A stretch of 64,000 nt of DNA from Alcanivorax sp. DP30 (GCF_009882945.1 NZ_WTUY01000005.1:165816-229815); one strand, 5' to 3'. Counted from the stretch's first letter, positions 45,589 through 55,355 are shown. The notes: a model not told the origin generated them from the sequence alone. A program made the numbers and translations.

Positions 45589-45975
45589 TTAATGCAATGC
45601 ATGCGGTGCCGCAAGGGTAAAGGCGGGAATTTCGGCATCAAAATGAATGCCATCTTCGCCGATCATCTGGTAACTGCCGCGCATGCTGCCAACTTCGGTT
45701 TCCAGGATGGCGCCGCTGGTGTACTCGAAGGTCTGGCCGGGGGCGATGTGGGGCTGCTCGCCGATAACGCCTTCGCCATGCACTTCCTGAACACGCTCCT
45801 GACCATCGGTAATCACCCAGTGGCGGGTGAGCAGGCGGGCGCTGACGCTGCCTTCGTTACGGATGGTGATGTGATAGGCAAACACCCAGCGCTGGCTCGC
45901 CACATCGCTCTGATCGGCAAGGTATTCGGTGGCCACGGTGACCCGGATGTTGTGTTGTGGGTCGGGGGTGGTCAT
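45589..45975 (-). CDS. apaG: ApaG protein
   Basis: Predicted protein of 128 residues, one fibronectin-III-like beta domain. Typical segments are RWVFAYHITIRNEGSVSARL and TRHWVITDGQERVQEV. ApaG is linked to cobalt resistance and magnesium efflux in Salmonella, but its biochemical role is unclear. It sits between ksgA and apaH. Confidence 0.95.
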   Translation of the reverse strand: MTTPDPQHNIRVTVATEYLADQSDVASQRWVFAYHITIRNEGSVSARLLTRHWVITDGQERVQEVHGEGVIGEQPHIAPGQTFEYTSGAILETEVGSMRGSYQMIGEDGIHFDAEIPAFTLAAPHALH

Positions 45976-46000
45976 GCGCGTTGTGTCTCCCTTGTGGGTT

Positions 46001-46792
46001 TCATTGGTCGTTCTGTGGGCGGGTCAGGTTGGCCAGGGCCACGTAATCCGCCACGCTGAGCTGGTCTGGCCGTAATCCGGCGTCGATGCCGGCGACTTCA
46101 AACTGCGACAGCTCAACCATGGATTTTAAACTATTGCGGATCGCCTTGCGTCGTTGAGTGAAGGCCTGGGCCACCAGCCTGCGCAGATGATCCTCATCCT
46201 CTGCCGGGTGGGGCAGGGTGTCATGGGGGATCAGCCGTACCACAGCGGAATCTACCTTGGGGGGTGGGCTGAACGCGCCGGGTGGCACAAAGAACAGGTA
46301 ATCCGCCTGACAATGGTACTGCACCATGATCGACAGCCGCCCCCAGTCCCGGGTGCCCGGGCTGGCGGTAAGGCGATCTACCACTTCCTTCTGCAGCATG
46401 AAGGTCATGTCACTGATGGCTTCCGATTGCGACAGCAGGTGGAAAATCAGCGGGGTAGAGATGTTGTACGGCAGGTTGCCGATCACCCGCAGGGGCTTGT
46501 CCGCCGGCTTGAGGGTGCGGAAATCGAACTTCAGGGCGTCGCTTTCGTGGATGGTCAGCCGTTCCGGGGTGTTTTCCTGGCGCAACAGGGCAATCAGGTC
46601 GCGGTCCAGCTCTACCACGTGCAGATGGGGCAATACTTCCAGCAGCGGGTAGGTGAGGGCGCCACGGCCCGGCCCGATTTCCACCAGGGTGTCGCCCTCT
46701 TGCAGGCCCACAGTGCGGATCATGCGGTCGATCAGGTTGCGGTCATGGAGGAAATGCTGGCCGAAACGCTTGCGGGTGCGGTGTTCAGTCAT
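46001..46792 (-). CDS. rsmA: 16S rRNA dimethyladenosine transferase
   Basis: Predicted protein of 263 residues (KsgA). It dimethylates A1518 and A1519 of 16S rRNA late in 30S assembly. The start RKRFGQHFLHD, the SAM motif EIGPGRGALTYPLL and the catalytic NLPYNIS are clear. It overlaps pdxA by 8 bases. Confidence 0.97.
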   Translation of the reverse strand: MTEHRTRKRFGQHFLHDRNLIDRMIRTVGLQEGDTLVEIGPGRGALTYPLLEVLPHLHVVELDRDLIALLRQENTPERLTIHESDALKFDFRTLKPADKPLRVIGNLPYNISTPLIFHLLSQSEAISDMTFMLQKEVVDRLTASPGTRDWGRLSIMVQYHCQADYLFFVPPGAFSPPPKVDSAVVRLIPHDTLPHPAEDEDHLRRLVAQAFTQRRKAIRNSLKSMVELSQFEVAGIDAGLRPDQLSVADYVALANLTRPQNDQ

Positions 46793-47819
46793 GTTGTGCG
46801 TCCTGTGGGGTGGCCAGATTCAATGCCAGGCGAGTGGCCGCCACCAGGCTGCCGGCCTTTGCCTTGCCGGTGCCGGCCAGTTCGAAGGCGGTGCCATGGT
46901 CCACCGAGGTACGGATAAAGGGCAGCCCCAGGGTGATGTTGATGGCTTCGCCGAAGCCGGCATATTTCAGTACCGGCAGGCCCTGATCATGGTACATGGC
47001 AAGTACGGCATCATGTTGCTCCAGCAGATGCGGCTGAAAGGCCGTATCGGCGGGCAGCGGGCCGGTCAGCTGCATGCCTTCGCCACGCAGCCGCTCCAGG
47101 GTCGGGATAATCACATCCAGCTCTTCGCGGCCCAGGTGGCCGCCTTCCCCGGCATGGGGATTGAGCCCCAGCACCAGAATGCGCGGTTCCGGGATGCGGT
47201 ACTTGCCGGTCAGGTCGTTGCGCAGAATGGTCAGGGTACGGGTCAGGCCGTCCGGGGTGATGGCGGCGGCCACTTCGCTCAGGGGTAAATGGGTGGTGGC
47301 CAGCGCCACCCGCAGAGCCCTTCCACCCGGAGCGGCGGTGAGCATCATCACCACTTGGTCCACGCCGGCTTGCTCAGCCAGAAACTCCGTATGCCCGGTA
47401 AAGGCCGGATAGCCTCCTTCGCAGATGATGTTTTTGGCCACCGGGGCAGTGACCATGGCCGAGAAGGTGCCATCCAGGCAGCCCTGAGCGGCCCGGGTGA
47501 GCATGTTCACGGTGCCTTTGGCGGTGGCGGTGGCGGGTTCGCCGGGTACAACCACGGCGCCGGCGGGAGTGTGCCAGACCGGCAGAGTATCCGTTGTCAG
47601 CTCGTCGCCGGGATGCCAGTCAGAAAGGGTTACGTCCAGACCCAGCAGCCGGGCCCGGTCGGCAAGCACAAAGGCGTCCCCGATCACCACCAGCGGTGCG
47701 TCAGGGAAATGCTCCGACATGCCCAGGAGCAGATCCGGCCCGATACCGGCAGGATCGCCGCATGTGATCGCTATGGGACGTGCAGGCGTCCGACGTCCGT
47801 CGTCAGACGTCCGACTCAT
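46785..47819 (-). CDS. pdxA: 4-hydroxythreonine-4-phosphate dehydrogenase
   Basis: Predicted protein of 344 residues in the DXP-dependent vitamin B6 pathway. The family start PIAITCGDPAGIGPDL is at residues 16-31, and metal-binding histidines lie in AFTGHTEFL, AMYHDQGLP and TSVDHGTAF. The first 15 residues (MSRTSDDGRRTPARP) are unusual: they are encoded by an intergenic-type repeat (47788-47819). The ATG overlaps the surA stop as ATGA, so translation is coupled and the extension is probably real. A later start has no good ribosome site in view. Confidence 0.95.
   Translation of the reverse strand: MSRTSDDGRRTPARPIAITCGDPAGIGPDLLLGMSEHFPDAPLVVIGDAFVLADRARLLGLDVTLSDWHPGDELTTDTLPVWHTPAGAVVVPGEPATATAKGTVNMLTRAAQGCLDGTFSAMVTAPVAKNIICEGGYPAFTGHTEFLAEQAGVDQVVMMLTAAPGGRALRVALATTHLPLSEVAAAITPDGLTRTLTILRNDLTGKYRIPEPRILVLGLNPHAGEGGHLGREELDVIIPTLERLRGEGMQLTGPLPADTAFQPHLLEQHDAVLAMYHDQGLPVLKYAGFGEAINITLGLPFIRTSVDHGTAFELAGTGKAKAGSLVAATRLALNLATPQDAQHD
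47788..47819. repeat. 'gtcggacgtc' repeat inside the pdxA 5' end
   Basis: The first codons of pdxA consist of repeated gtccgac/gtcggac units (for example gtccgacgtccgtcgtcaga). Similar sequence occurs in the intergenic inverted repeat 58411-58500. This looks like in-frame insertion of a repeat unit. Confidence 0.55.
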
Positions 47820-49138
47820 AAGCGCACATCCACGTAGGATTCGCTGCGCTGTTCCTGCACCCAGATTTCCAGCTCTTCCTCGAAGCGGCGTTTCTGGAGT
47901 GCCTGCATGGCCTGCATGCGACGGAATTCATCGCTCATGTCGGCATCGCGCACGCCATCCACGCGCAGGAAGTGCCAGCCAAACTGGGTCTCGAACACCG
48001 GCGACAGCTCACCCTGGGGCGTATTGAGCATCATCTCCTCGAATTCCGGCACCATCTCCCCGTTGGCTACCCAGCCCAGCTCGCCGCCGTTGCGGGCGCT
48101 GCCCGGGTCGTCTGAATATTCCGCTGCAACGGCGGCGAAGTCGGCGCCGTTGGCAATGCGCTCACGCAGACGGTTGGCCTGCTCCAGGGCCTGCTCGCTG
48201 CTGGTGAGGGCGTCTGTCTTGATCAGGATGTGACGAACCTGGTGCTGGGTGACCACCTTCTCGGCCCCGCCGCGGCGGTCGATCATCTTGAGAATATGAA
48301 AGCCTGCGCCGGAACGAATGGGGGCAGAGATTTCGCCGGTTTCCAGTTCGAGGGCAGCTTCGGAGAACAGCGAGGGCCACTGCGCCGCGGGCCGCCAGCC
48401 GAGATCTCCACCTTCCAGGGCCTTGGGGCCGTCGGACTGGGTGGTGGCCAGCTGCTGGAAATCTTCTCCCTGCTGCAGGCGTTTCTCAATCTCACTGATC
48501 TTGCTGGAGGCAGCCTGAACCTCTTCCGGGGTAGCGCCGGAGGGCACCCGCACCAGAATATGGCCCAGGTGGAAGTCTTCCTGGAACATCTGCTTGCCCA
48601 TTTCCGAGGCCAGAAAGCGGTCCACTTCCCGGTCGGTGACGCGGATGCGGGACGCCATGCTGCGCTGCTGCAGGCGGGAGATGATCATGTCTTCACGAAT
48701 CTGCTCGCGGAACTGGGGCCAGTCATAACCGTCCTGCTGCAGGGCGGCGGCGAAGTCTTCCAGGGTCATGCCATTCTGGCGGGCGATGCCGGCCAGGGCC
48801 TGGTTGAGCGTGGCTTCGTCCACCTTGATGCCGGCACGGTCAGCCAGCTGCAGCTGTACCCGCTCAAGGATCATGCGGTCGAGCACCTGCTCGCGCATGA
48901 CCGCGGGCGGCGGCAGTTGCTGGCCCTTTTCCTGGAACTGCAGGGCGATGATATTGATGCGCTCGTCCAGCTCGCTGGCCATGATGGCGCCATCGTTAAC
49001 CACGGCCACAATGCGATCCAGCATCTCCACCTTGGCCTGGCCCAGCAAGGGCAGGCACAGGGCGGCAACCATCAACAGTCCCCGCAGGGGGCGGGTGTGA
49101 TGCGTGCTGCGTGATGCGTGCAGCGTCTTTTTACTCAT
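47816..49138 (-). CDS. surA: Periplasmic chaperone/prolyl isomerase SurA
   Basis: Predicted protein of 440 residues with a signal peptide (hydrophobic part LLMVAALCLPLLGQAK). The SurA N-domain starts LDRIVAVVNDGAIMASELD. Two parvulin domains follow, starting near FHLGHILVRVP and HQVRHILIKT. It escorts outer-membrane proteins such as LptD. It overlaps lptD by 8 bases and pdxA by 4. The n-region of the signal peptide (KTLHASRSTHHTRP) is encoded by another short intergenic-type repeat. Confidence 0.96.
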   Translation of the reverse strand: MSKKTLHASRSTHHTRPLRGLLMVAALCLPLLGQAKVEMLDRIVAVVNDGAIMASELDERINIIALQFQEKGQQLPPPAVMREQVLDRMILERVQLQLADRAGIKVDEATLNQALAGIARQNGMTLEDFAAALQQDGYDWPQFREQIREDMIISRLQQRSMASRIRVTDREVDRFLASEMGKQMFQEDFHLGHILVRVPSGATPEEVQAASSKISEIEKRLQQGEDFQQLATTQSDGPKALEGGDLGWRPAAQWPSLFSEAALELETGEISAPIRSGAGFHILKMIDRRGGAEKVVTQHQVRHILIKTDALTSSEQALEQANRLRERIANGADFAAVAAEYSDDPGSARNGGELGWVANGEMVPEFEEMMLNTPQGELSPVFETQFGWHFLRVDGVRDADMSDEFRRMQAMQALQKRRFEEELEIWVQEQRSESYVDVRL

Positions 49139-51410
49139 ATTCTCTCCTGTAGCCCGGGATGCTGCGTTCCAGCAGGGAGTCTACCTGCCCGCCAAAGCCA
49201 CCCAGGCCAATCATCTGAATCTGGAACCAGATCGTGCTGTCGCCTTCCAGGTCGCCATCGCCGTCTTCATCGGTGAGTTCGCGTTGGCTGAGCAGGCGCA
49301 GTTTCCAGCAGCAGTTGCGGTATTCGGCACCTGCCATGGTTTCCAGTGTGCGTTTGTTTTCCAGGTCATACATCCAGCGTCCTACCACGCGCCAGTGGCG
49401 GTGGACGGGAAGTATGGCGCTGATTTCCGATTCCTGAATGTCGTCAGCGGGGCGGTCGTGATAGCCCACGTTGAATACCCGTCGCTCCCGGTCGTTGTAG
49501 CCAATCTGGAAATTGGAGCGTTCGCGCTGGTTCTCTTCCAGATCCCACTGGGCTTCAGTGTAGAGGTACCAATCGCTGGCAAAGTTCCATCGCGCATCGC
49601 CCACCAGCGGGGTCTGGTCGTCGGTGGGGTCTTCCAGCGGTTCGTCGGTGAGTACTTCACGGTCTTCAAAATAGAACCCCTGGGCCAGCCGCAGGCGCAG
49701 CTGTTCACGGCCGGAGGCATCATGCAGGAAGCGGCTGGTCAGGCCCAGGGCCAGCTTTTCCTCATCACCAATGCGGTCGTAGCCAATAAAGCGGTTTTCG
49801 CGAAACAGGGCGTTGTAGGAAAAGGTGATTTCCCGGGTGTCGAAGTTGGGCAGGTCGCCCTGGTCTTCATAGGCCACCTTGTTGAAGAACAGGCGCGGCT
49901 CCAGGGTTTGGGTGTAGCTGGTGCCGAACCAGTTGCCGGGCCGTTCGAAGGTCAGCCCGGAATCCACACTGGCCCCCCAGGTGGTCATCTCCGGGGTCTC
50001 CTCTTCCGTGGCATCCACGCTATCGAGCTTGTAACGGGTGTGGTACACCCGGCCCCGGGGTTCCAGATAGCCCCAGCTATTGGCCAGGCGCAGGCTCAGG
50101 GCCGGGGCCACATGGCCACGCAGGCCGGTGGCCTTGCCACTGTCGTCTGAGCTGCTGCGCTCAAACGCGGTGAAATCGGACAGCCACAGGCCTTTCAGCG
50201 GACCGTACAGGGTGGGGTCACCGGACAGCTGCAGCTGCGGCAGGCGGCGGTAGGGCAGGTCTTCATCAGCCAGGGTCGGGTCGATGGTCTGCCAGGACTG
50301 CATGCGGCCCAGCACCTGCCAGGTGCGGCCATAGTAGCGGGCTTCCGCCAGCCGGGGCAGGTGCGTCTGGGAGCTGATTTCCAGGCCGGTGTCGAGATCC
50401 TTGAAGTAGAAATCATCAGACACGTAGTTGAAGTCGGTTTCCAGGTTCCAGCGGCCCACATTGCCGCTGTGGGTCCAGCGGGCGACTTCCCGGTCTTCGT
50501 TATCGAACTTGCGATCATTGAACAGAATGCCATAGCTGATATCCCCCTCGCCCAGCGGGGTCAGATAGCGAAATTCGGAGTCGATACCGCTGCCTCGCCC
50601 GTCAATGTAACGGGGGGCCAGGGTGGCATCCATCTGCGGATGAATGTTGATATAAATCGGCTGGGAGATATCCAGCCCATTGGCATCGCCGATGCTGATG
50701 GTGGGAAACAGCAAGCCGGTTTTGCGCCGGTCATCAATGGGGAAAGTGATCCAGGGCAGCCAGAATACCGGCGTGTCGCTGACCTTGAGGACCACATTCT
50801 CTGCCTCACCCCAGCCTTTCTCACGGTCCAGGAAGATACGTTTGCCGTGCAGGGACCAGCCGCTGGAACCCGGTGCACAGGTGGTGTAGCTGCCATTGGT
50901 GATGGTGGTGGTATTGTCGTTGAGGTAGATGTATTCAGCGCTGCCCCGGGACGAAATATCGAACAGGGAGTAACGCACGCCCTGCAGGCTGCCTTCGCGG
51001 CGGCGGGTCTGGCCGCTCATGCTTTCGGCGATAAAGGTGGCCTGGTCACTTTCCAGACGCATGCCGCTTTCCAGCTCGTATTTACCGGTAGACTGGTCAA
51101 GGCGGGCGCTGTCGGTGGTAATGCGGCGGCCGGGTTGTTCGATGAGCACCTCTCCATCGAGAGAGATCAGCCCGTCCTGGGTTAACGTGGAGTGATCGGC
51201 GGTGACCACCGTGTCGCTACCCTCAATGGGCAGGCCAACACTGGGGTTGTAATACATGCCGCCACACCAGTCCGGCACGGCGCGTTGCTGTACCGGCGGG
51301 AACGTGGCCATTTCTTCGCGGTCAACCCAGTTAAGGTCGTTGTCCGCGGCACTGGCCCCGGCCAGCAAGAGCAGGGCGGGTAATAGAATTCGTTGTGTGG
51401 GCAGTGGCAT
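49131..51410 (-). CDS. lptD: LPS assembly protein LptD
   Basis: Predicted protein of 759 residues from ATG 51410, the start of a signal peptide (to ASAADN). The OstA-like beta-jellyroll domain covers about residues 75-200 (TLTQDGLISLDGEVLIEQPG), then a large C-terminal barrel. Cysteines at PDWCGG, TTCAPG and RNCCWK fit the LptD disulfide pattern. With LptE it inserts lipopolysaccharide in the outer leaflet. It is the first gene of the leftward run and divergent from amgK, as in Pseudomonas. Confidence 0.96.
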   Translation of the reverse strand: MPLPTQRILLPALLLLAGASAADNDLNWVDREEMATFPPVQQRAVPDWCGGMYYNPSVGLPIEGSDTVVTADHSTLTQDGLISLDGEVLIEQPGRRITTDSARLDQSTGKYELESGMRLESDQATFIAESMSGQTRRREGSLQGVRYSLFDISSRGSAEYIYLNDNTTTITNGSYTTCAPGSSGWSLHGKRIFLDREKGWGEAENVVLKVSDTPVFWLPWITFPIDDRRKTGLLFPTISIGDANGLDISQPIYINIHPQMDATLAPRYIDGRGSGIDSEFRYLTPLGEGDISYGILFNDRKFDNEDREVARWTHSGNVGRWNLETDFNYVSDDFYFKDLDTGLEISSQTHLPRLAEARYYGRTWQVLGRMQSWQTIDPTLADEDLPYRRLPQLQLSGDPTLYGPLKGLWLSDFTAFERSSSDDSGKATGLRGHVAPALSLRLANSWGYLEPRGRVYHTRYKLDSVDATEEETPEMTTWGASVDSGLTFERPGNWFGTSYTQTLEPRLFFNKVAYEDQGDLPNFDTREITFSYNALFRENRFIGYDRIGDEEKLALGLTSRFLHDASGREQLRLRLAQGFYFEDREVLTDEPLEDPTDDQTPLVGDARWNFASDWYLYTEAQWDLEENQRERSNFQIGYNDRERRVFNVGYHDRPADDIQESEISAILPVHRHWRVVGRWMYDLENKRTLETMAGAEYRNCCWKLRLLSQRELTDEDGDGDLEGDSTIWFQIQMIGLGGFGGQVDSLLERSIPGYRREYE

Positions 51411-51500
51411 CAGCTGCTCAGAACAGGTAAAAAGGCCGTTTTGCACAGACGCGGGTAACCCGCGCTGTAAAAGCGGCAGTGTAATGGAACAAGGAAGGCA

Positions 51501-52499
51501 ATGCAGCCTGATAAAAGTAATTCTCACGTAGATCTGCGTAAGCAGGCACTGGATAAGTGGGTGAGTGCTCACCTAGGCGCCACACTGGAAGGTGTGCCGG
51601 CTTCTGCTGACGCCAGCTTTCGCCGCTATTTTCGCTATCAGCATGCCGGGCAGAGCCTGGTGGCCATGGATGCCCCGCCGGCGCAGGAAGACTGTCGCCC
51701 CTTTGTCGATGTGGCCGGGCGTCTGAAGGCGGCTGGCGTCCATGTCCCCGAGATTATCCAGCAGGATCTGGATCAGGGTTTTCTGCTGCTCTCTGACATG
51801 GGTACCCAGACCTGGCTGAAGGCCCTCAATGAGGCCAATGCGGATGACTGGTATGCCGCTGCCATCGATACCCTGATCACCATGCAGCTGCATACCCGCA
51901 CCGACGGCCTGCCGGAATACGATGAAGCCCTGTTGCAGCGGGAGCTGGAACTGTTCCCGCAGTGGTACCTGTTCCGTCATCGCGACAGGGTGGTCACCGG
52001 CGAGTTGCGCCAGCGGCTGGACAAGGTCTTCGATCGGCTCATGGACGCCGCCCTGTCCCAGCCCAGGGTGTTCGTGCACCGTGACTACATGCCCCGCAAC
52101 CTGATGGTCTCCGAGCCCAACCCCGGTGTCATCGACTTCCAGGATGCGGTGGCCGGGCCGATCACCTATGACGTGATCAGCCTGTTCAAGGATGCCTTCC
52201 TGAGCTGGCCGGATGAGCGCGTGCAGGGCTGGCTGCGCCAGTACCACCGGAAGGCGCTCACCGCTGGCCTGCCGGTGCCGGAGGCTTTCGAGGATTTCCT
52301 CCGCGATTGCGACCTGATGGGCGCCCAGCGCCACATCAAGGTGATCGGTATCTTTGCCCGCATCTGCCACCGCGATGGCAAACCCACCTACCTGGGCGAT
52401 GTGCCGCGCTTCTTCGCCTATCTGCGCACGGTGATCGCCCGCCGTCCGGAGCTGGCAGACCTGCAGTGGGTGCTGGATCAGATCGAGGACAACGAGTGA
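51501..52499 (+). CDS. amgK: N-acetylmuramate/N-acetylglucosamine kinase
   Basis: Predicted protein of 332 residues of the aminoglycoside phosphotransferase fold. It shows the catalytic loop [14 protein letters not shown] and the metal-binding [11 protein letters not shown]. In Pseudomonas AmgK phosphorylates MurNAc at C1 in the pathway that recycles peptidoglycan without MurA, giving fosfomycin tolerance. It precedes murU with a 4-base overlap (GTGA) and is divergent from lptD. AAGGAAGG precedes the ATG. Confidence 0.93.
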   Translation: MQPDKSNSHVDLRKQALDKWVSAHLGATLEGVPASADASFRRYFRYQHAGQSLVAMDAPPAQEDCRPFVDVAGRLKAAGVHVPEIIQQDLDQGFLLLSDMGTQTWLKALNEANADDWYAAAIDTLITMQLHTRTDGLPEYDEALLQRELELFPQWYLFRHRDRVVTGELRQRLDKVFDRLMDAALSQPRVFVHRDYMPRNLMVSEPNPGVIDFQDAVAGPITYDVISLFKDAFLSWPDERVQGWLRQYHRKALTAGLPVPEAFEDFLRDCDLMGAQRHIKVIGIFARICHRDGKPTYLGDVPRFFAYLRTVIARRPELADLQWVLDQIEDNE

Positions 52500-53161
52500 A
52501 GGCCATGATCCTGGCCGCGGGCTACGGCAAACGCATGCGGCCGCTCACCGATCACACCCCCAAGCCCCTGCTGCAGGCGGGGGGCAAGGCGTTGATCGAA
52601 TACCACATCGAAAAACTGCGTGACGCGGGTATTGAGTCCCTGGTGATCAACTCCGGCTGGCTGGGTGACAAGCTGGCCGAGGCCCTGGGCGATGGCAGCC
52701 GTTACGGCATTCCCATCGCCTGGTCCCACGAAGGCACCCCGCTGGAAACCGCCGGCGGCATCAAACGCGCCCTGCCGCTGCTGGGTGACGAGCCCTTCCT
52801 GCTGGTTAACGGTGACATCTGGACCGATTTCGACTTCCCGCCGTTGCTGGCGGACCGCCCGGACCCGGTGCATCTGGTGCTGGTGGATAACCCCGAACAT
52901 CACCCGACTGGGGATTTTCATCTGACAGCAGGGGGCCGGTTGCGCGATAATGCCGAGCCCAGACTGACCTATGCCGGCATCGGCCGCTTCGACCCGGCCC
53001 TGTTTGCCCATCTGCCGGAGGGCGAAGCCAAACTGGCGCCGCTGCTGCGCGCCGCCATGGCCGACGATGCCGTCAGCGGTGAGCATCACCCGGGCCAATG
53101 GTGGGATATCGGCACCCCGGAGCGCCTGGAGGAACTGGATCGGTTACTCAAGAGCCCCTGA
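52496..53161 (+). CDS. murU: MurNAc-1-P uridylyltransferase
   Basis: Predicted protein of 221 residues from a GTG at 52496 that overlaps the amgK stop. The nucleotidyltransferase motif [20 protein letters not shown] is clear, followed by [12 protein letters not shown]. It makes UDP-MurNAc in the AmgK-MurU recycling route. It is followed by a REP-type repeat. Confidence 0.93.
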   Translation: MKAMILAAGYGKRMRPLTDHTPKPLLQAGGKALIEYHIEKLRDAGIESLVINSGWLGDKLAEALGDGSRYGIPIAWSHEGTPLETAGGIKRALPLLGDEPFLLVNGDIWTDFDFPPLLADRPDPVHLVLVDNPEHHPTGDFHLTAGGRLRDNAEPRLTYAGIGRFDPALFAHLPEGEAKLAPLLRAAMADDAVSGEHHPGQWWDIGTPERLEELDRLLKSP

Positions 53162-53182
53162 TCCAGCACCGAAAATGGTTTT

Positions 53183-53301
53183 GTAGGAGCGTCGCTGGCG
53201 GCGCGATCACTGGGTTTCGAGTTGCGAGTCACGACTGTCGAAAGGCCAAACCGGCACTTTTGGTCTTGCTTTTCGCCACTCGAAACTCGTCACTCGCAAC
53301 T
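53183..53301. repeat. REP copy plus inverted repeat
   Basis: A 25-base REP unit (starts gtaggagcgtcgctggcggc) is at 53183-53207. An imperfect inverted repeat follows with arms at 53220-53234 and 53287-53301 (agttgcgagtcacga and its near complement). It fills the gap between murU and rpe. Confidence 0.65.
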
Positions 53302-53321
53302 GTCTTTACCGAGGAATACTC

Positions 53322-53996
53322 ATGCCCAAGCAGGATTACCTGATTGCCCCCTCCATCCTTGCCGCCAACTTTGCCCGTCTTGGCGAGGAGTGCGATAACG
53401 TACTGGCCGCCGGGGCGGACGTGATCCACTTCGACGTGATGGACAACCACTACGTGCCCAACCTCACCATCGGCCCCATGGTCTGTAAGGCCCTGCGTGA
53501 CCACGGCATCACCGCGCCCATCGACGTGCACCTGATGGTCAGCCCGGTGGACGACCTGATCGGCATGTTCGCCGAGGCCGGCGCCAGCTACATCACCTTC
53601 CACCCGGAAGCCAGCCAGCATGTGGATCGTTCCCTGCAGCTGATCAAGAGCCACGGTTGCAAGGCCGGCCTGGTGCTCAACCCGGCCACCCGCCCGGACT
53701 GTCTGGAATACGTGATGGACAAGCTGGACATGATCCTGCTGATGAGTGTGAACCCGGGCTTCGGCGGCCAGAAGTTCATCCCGTCCACCCTGGACAAGAC
53801 CCGCGCCGTGCGCCAGATGATCGACGCCAGCGGCTACGACATCCGCCTGGAAGTGGACGGCGGCGTCTCCGAAAAGAACATCCGCGAAGTGGCCGCCGCC
53901 GGTGCCGACACCTTCGTGGCCGGCTCCGCCATCTTTGGCAAAGACGACTACGCCGCTGTCATCCAGCAGATGCGAGAAGAGCTCGCCCAGGCGTAA
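53322..53996 (+). CDS. rpe: Ribulose-phosphate 3-epimerase
   Basis: Predicted protein of 224 residues, a TIM barrel that interconverts ribulose-5-P and xylulose-5-P. The family motifs are [38 protein letters not shown] and [17 protein letters not shown] precedes the ATG. In many relatives gph and trpE follow; here repeats and an accessory region follow instead. Confidence 0.96.
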   Translation: MPKQDYLIAPSILAANFARLGEECDNVLAAGADVIHFDVMDNHYVPNLTIGPMVCKALRDHGITAPIDVHLMVSPVDDLIGMFAEAGASYITFHPEASQHVDRSLQLIKSHGCKAGLVLNPATRPDCLEYVMDKLDMILLMSVNPGFGGQKFIPSTLDKTRAVRQMIDASGYDIRLEVDGGVSEKNIREVAAAGADTFVAGSAIFGKDDYAAVIQQMREELAQA

Positions 53997-54010
53997 GCAA
54001 CGAAGCCGCT

Positions 54011-54168
54011 GTAGGAGCGTCGCTGGCGGCGCGATAGCCCAACCTCAGAAGCGAGTCACGAGTTTCGAGTTGCGAAAACCTATCCCGTGCGGAATACGTT
54101 TTTGCCCTTCGAAACTCGCTATCCGTAACTCGAAACTATGGTGATCGCGCCGCGAGCGACGCTCCTAC
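54011..54168. repeat. Nested inverted repeat (REPIN-like)
   Basis: Two REP units face each other: 54011-54035 and 54144-54168 (complementary with one mismatch). Between them is another inverted repeat ('cgagtttcgagttgcg' type, about 54051-54140). A further degenerate REP-like stretch runs to about 54260. The whole 344-base gap 53997-54340 is repeat sequence without a gene. Confidence 0.7.
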
Positions 54169-54340
54169 GAAAAGTTTTTTGCAGCGGTTTTGTAGGAGAC
54201 TCAACTCGTTGAGCGAACCGTGCGCAGCACGACATCGCCCGCAGGCGATCAATCCTCCAAGGCACAACCTCGCACCCACCCACGGAACCATACCCAACAA
54301 TTGCTGCCACACCATCAAAGTCAGCAATCACAAACTCCCC

Positions 54341-54868
54341 ATGCCCTTAAAACCGGTCTCCCCAACAAAACCCTACGCAACAATGCTCCTCTGCATTGCG
54401 TTAAGCGCCTGCGCCACAAAACCCAAACCCCCCGTCCAGGAATCCCAACCCCCAAAAGACGACAACACCACCGCCGAACTTCTCACCTCCGAAAACCTCC
54501 TCCTCAACAGTCTCCTCGCCCAAAAAGAAGACTGGCAAGGCGTCCCCTACCGCTACGGCGGCCTCAGCACCAAAGGCGTGGACTGCTCCGGCTTCGTCTA
54601 CCTCACCTTCCTTTCGCAACTGAACATGCAAGTGCCCCGCACCACGGCTGAACTATTAAAAGAAGGCAAGCCCGTCGCCCGCAACCAGCTTGCTGTAGGC
54701 GACCTGGTGTTCTTCCGCCTGGCGCGGGGCAATAGGCATGTGGGGATTTACCTGGGCGACGATGCGTTTCTGCATGCGTCGGTGAGTAGTGGCGTCATGC
54801 AGTCGTCGCTGGGGAATCCGTATTGGGAGTCGCGGTATTGGCAGGCGAGGCGGTTGGTGGGTCGGTAG
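54341..54868 (+). CDS. NlpC/P60 family lipoprotein
   Basis: Predicted protein of 175 residues from ATG 54341; ATG 54383 is possible but gives a very short signal. A lipobox ALSAC (Cys24) is followed by a Pro-rich linker and an NlpC/P60 domain (PYRYGGLSTKGVDCSGFVYL, catalytic Cys; RHVGIYLG, catalytic His). It should cut peptide links in peptidoglycan, like Spr/MepS. No clear ribosome site precedes either start. The 5' third is strikingly rich in C and A and poor in G, unlike its neighbours. Confidence 0.8.
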   Translation: MPLKPVSPTKPYATMLLCIALSACATKPKPPVQESQPPKDDNTTAELLTSENLLLNSLLAQKEDWQGVPYRYGGLSTKGVDCSGFVYLTFLSQLNMQVPRTTAELLKEGKPVARNQLAVGDLVFFRLARGNRHVGIYLGDDAFLHASVSSGVMQSSLGNPYWESRYWQARRLVGR

Positions 54869-55031
54869 TTCTCGATCCGGTTTTCTGACGTCCGCAAGCT
54901 CACATTGTAGGGGATGGCTTACATAAACGGGTAAGGGGCTGAGTTAAGGTTATTTTCCCGAATCCGGGAGCGGGCTGCCGTTTGTTGATGGGTGCAGGTC
55001 TGGAGCTGTTTCGGGGTATTGAATTGTAACG

Positions 55032-55043
55032 TGTATCGATACA
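55032..55043. promoter_or_regulatory. Palindrome, candidate HigA operator
   Basis: TGTATCGATACA is a perfect 12-bp palindrome 13 bases upstream of the higB start. Antitoxins of the HigA type repress their own operon through short palindromes at the promoter, so this is the likely operator. Confidence 0.5.
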
Positions 55044-55056
55044 GGGTACAGTGTGG

Positions 55057-55344
55057 ATGATAGAGTCGTTCAAGGAACGGGTGCTGGAAGAGTATTTCTT
55101 TAATGGGAACTCATGTCCGGCCCCAAAGAACATTGAGGGAGCCCTCAAACGCAAACTGGAAATCCTTCATGTCGCCACCGGCGAACAGGATTTAAGGGTG
55201 CCCCCAGGAAACAGGTTTGAGCATCTGAATGGAAAGCTGAAGGATTGGTGCTCGATTCGGGTCAACAAGCAATACCGCTTGGTGTTCAAGTGGGATACAG
55301 GTAAAGCGTCAGAGGTTTACCTTGATCCCCATCAGTACAGGTGA
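55057..55344 (+). CDS. higB: HigB-type toxin (RelE family)
   Basis: Predicted protein of 95 residues of the RelE/HigB fold. It shows KLEILHVATGEQDLRVPPGN, then LNGKLKDWCSIRVNKQYRLV and the ending VYLDPHQYR, all typical of HigB. HigB enzymes cut mRNA on the ribosome. The start ATG 55057 fits homologues (MIESFKE); a GTG at 55051 is possible. The gene precedes the antitoxin gene, the usual reversed order of hig loci. Confidence 0.88.
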   Translation: MIESFKERVLEEYFFNGNSCPAPKNIEGALKRKLEILHVATGEQDLRVPPGNRFEHLNGKLKDWCSIRVNKQYRLVFKWDTGKASEVYLDPHQYR

Positions 55345-55355
55345 AAGGTGAAATC

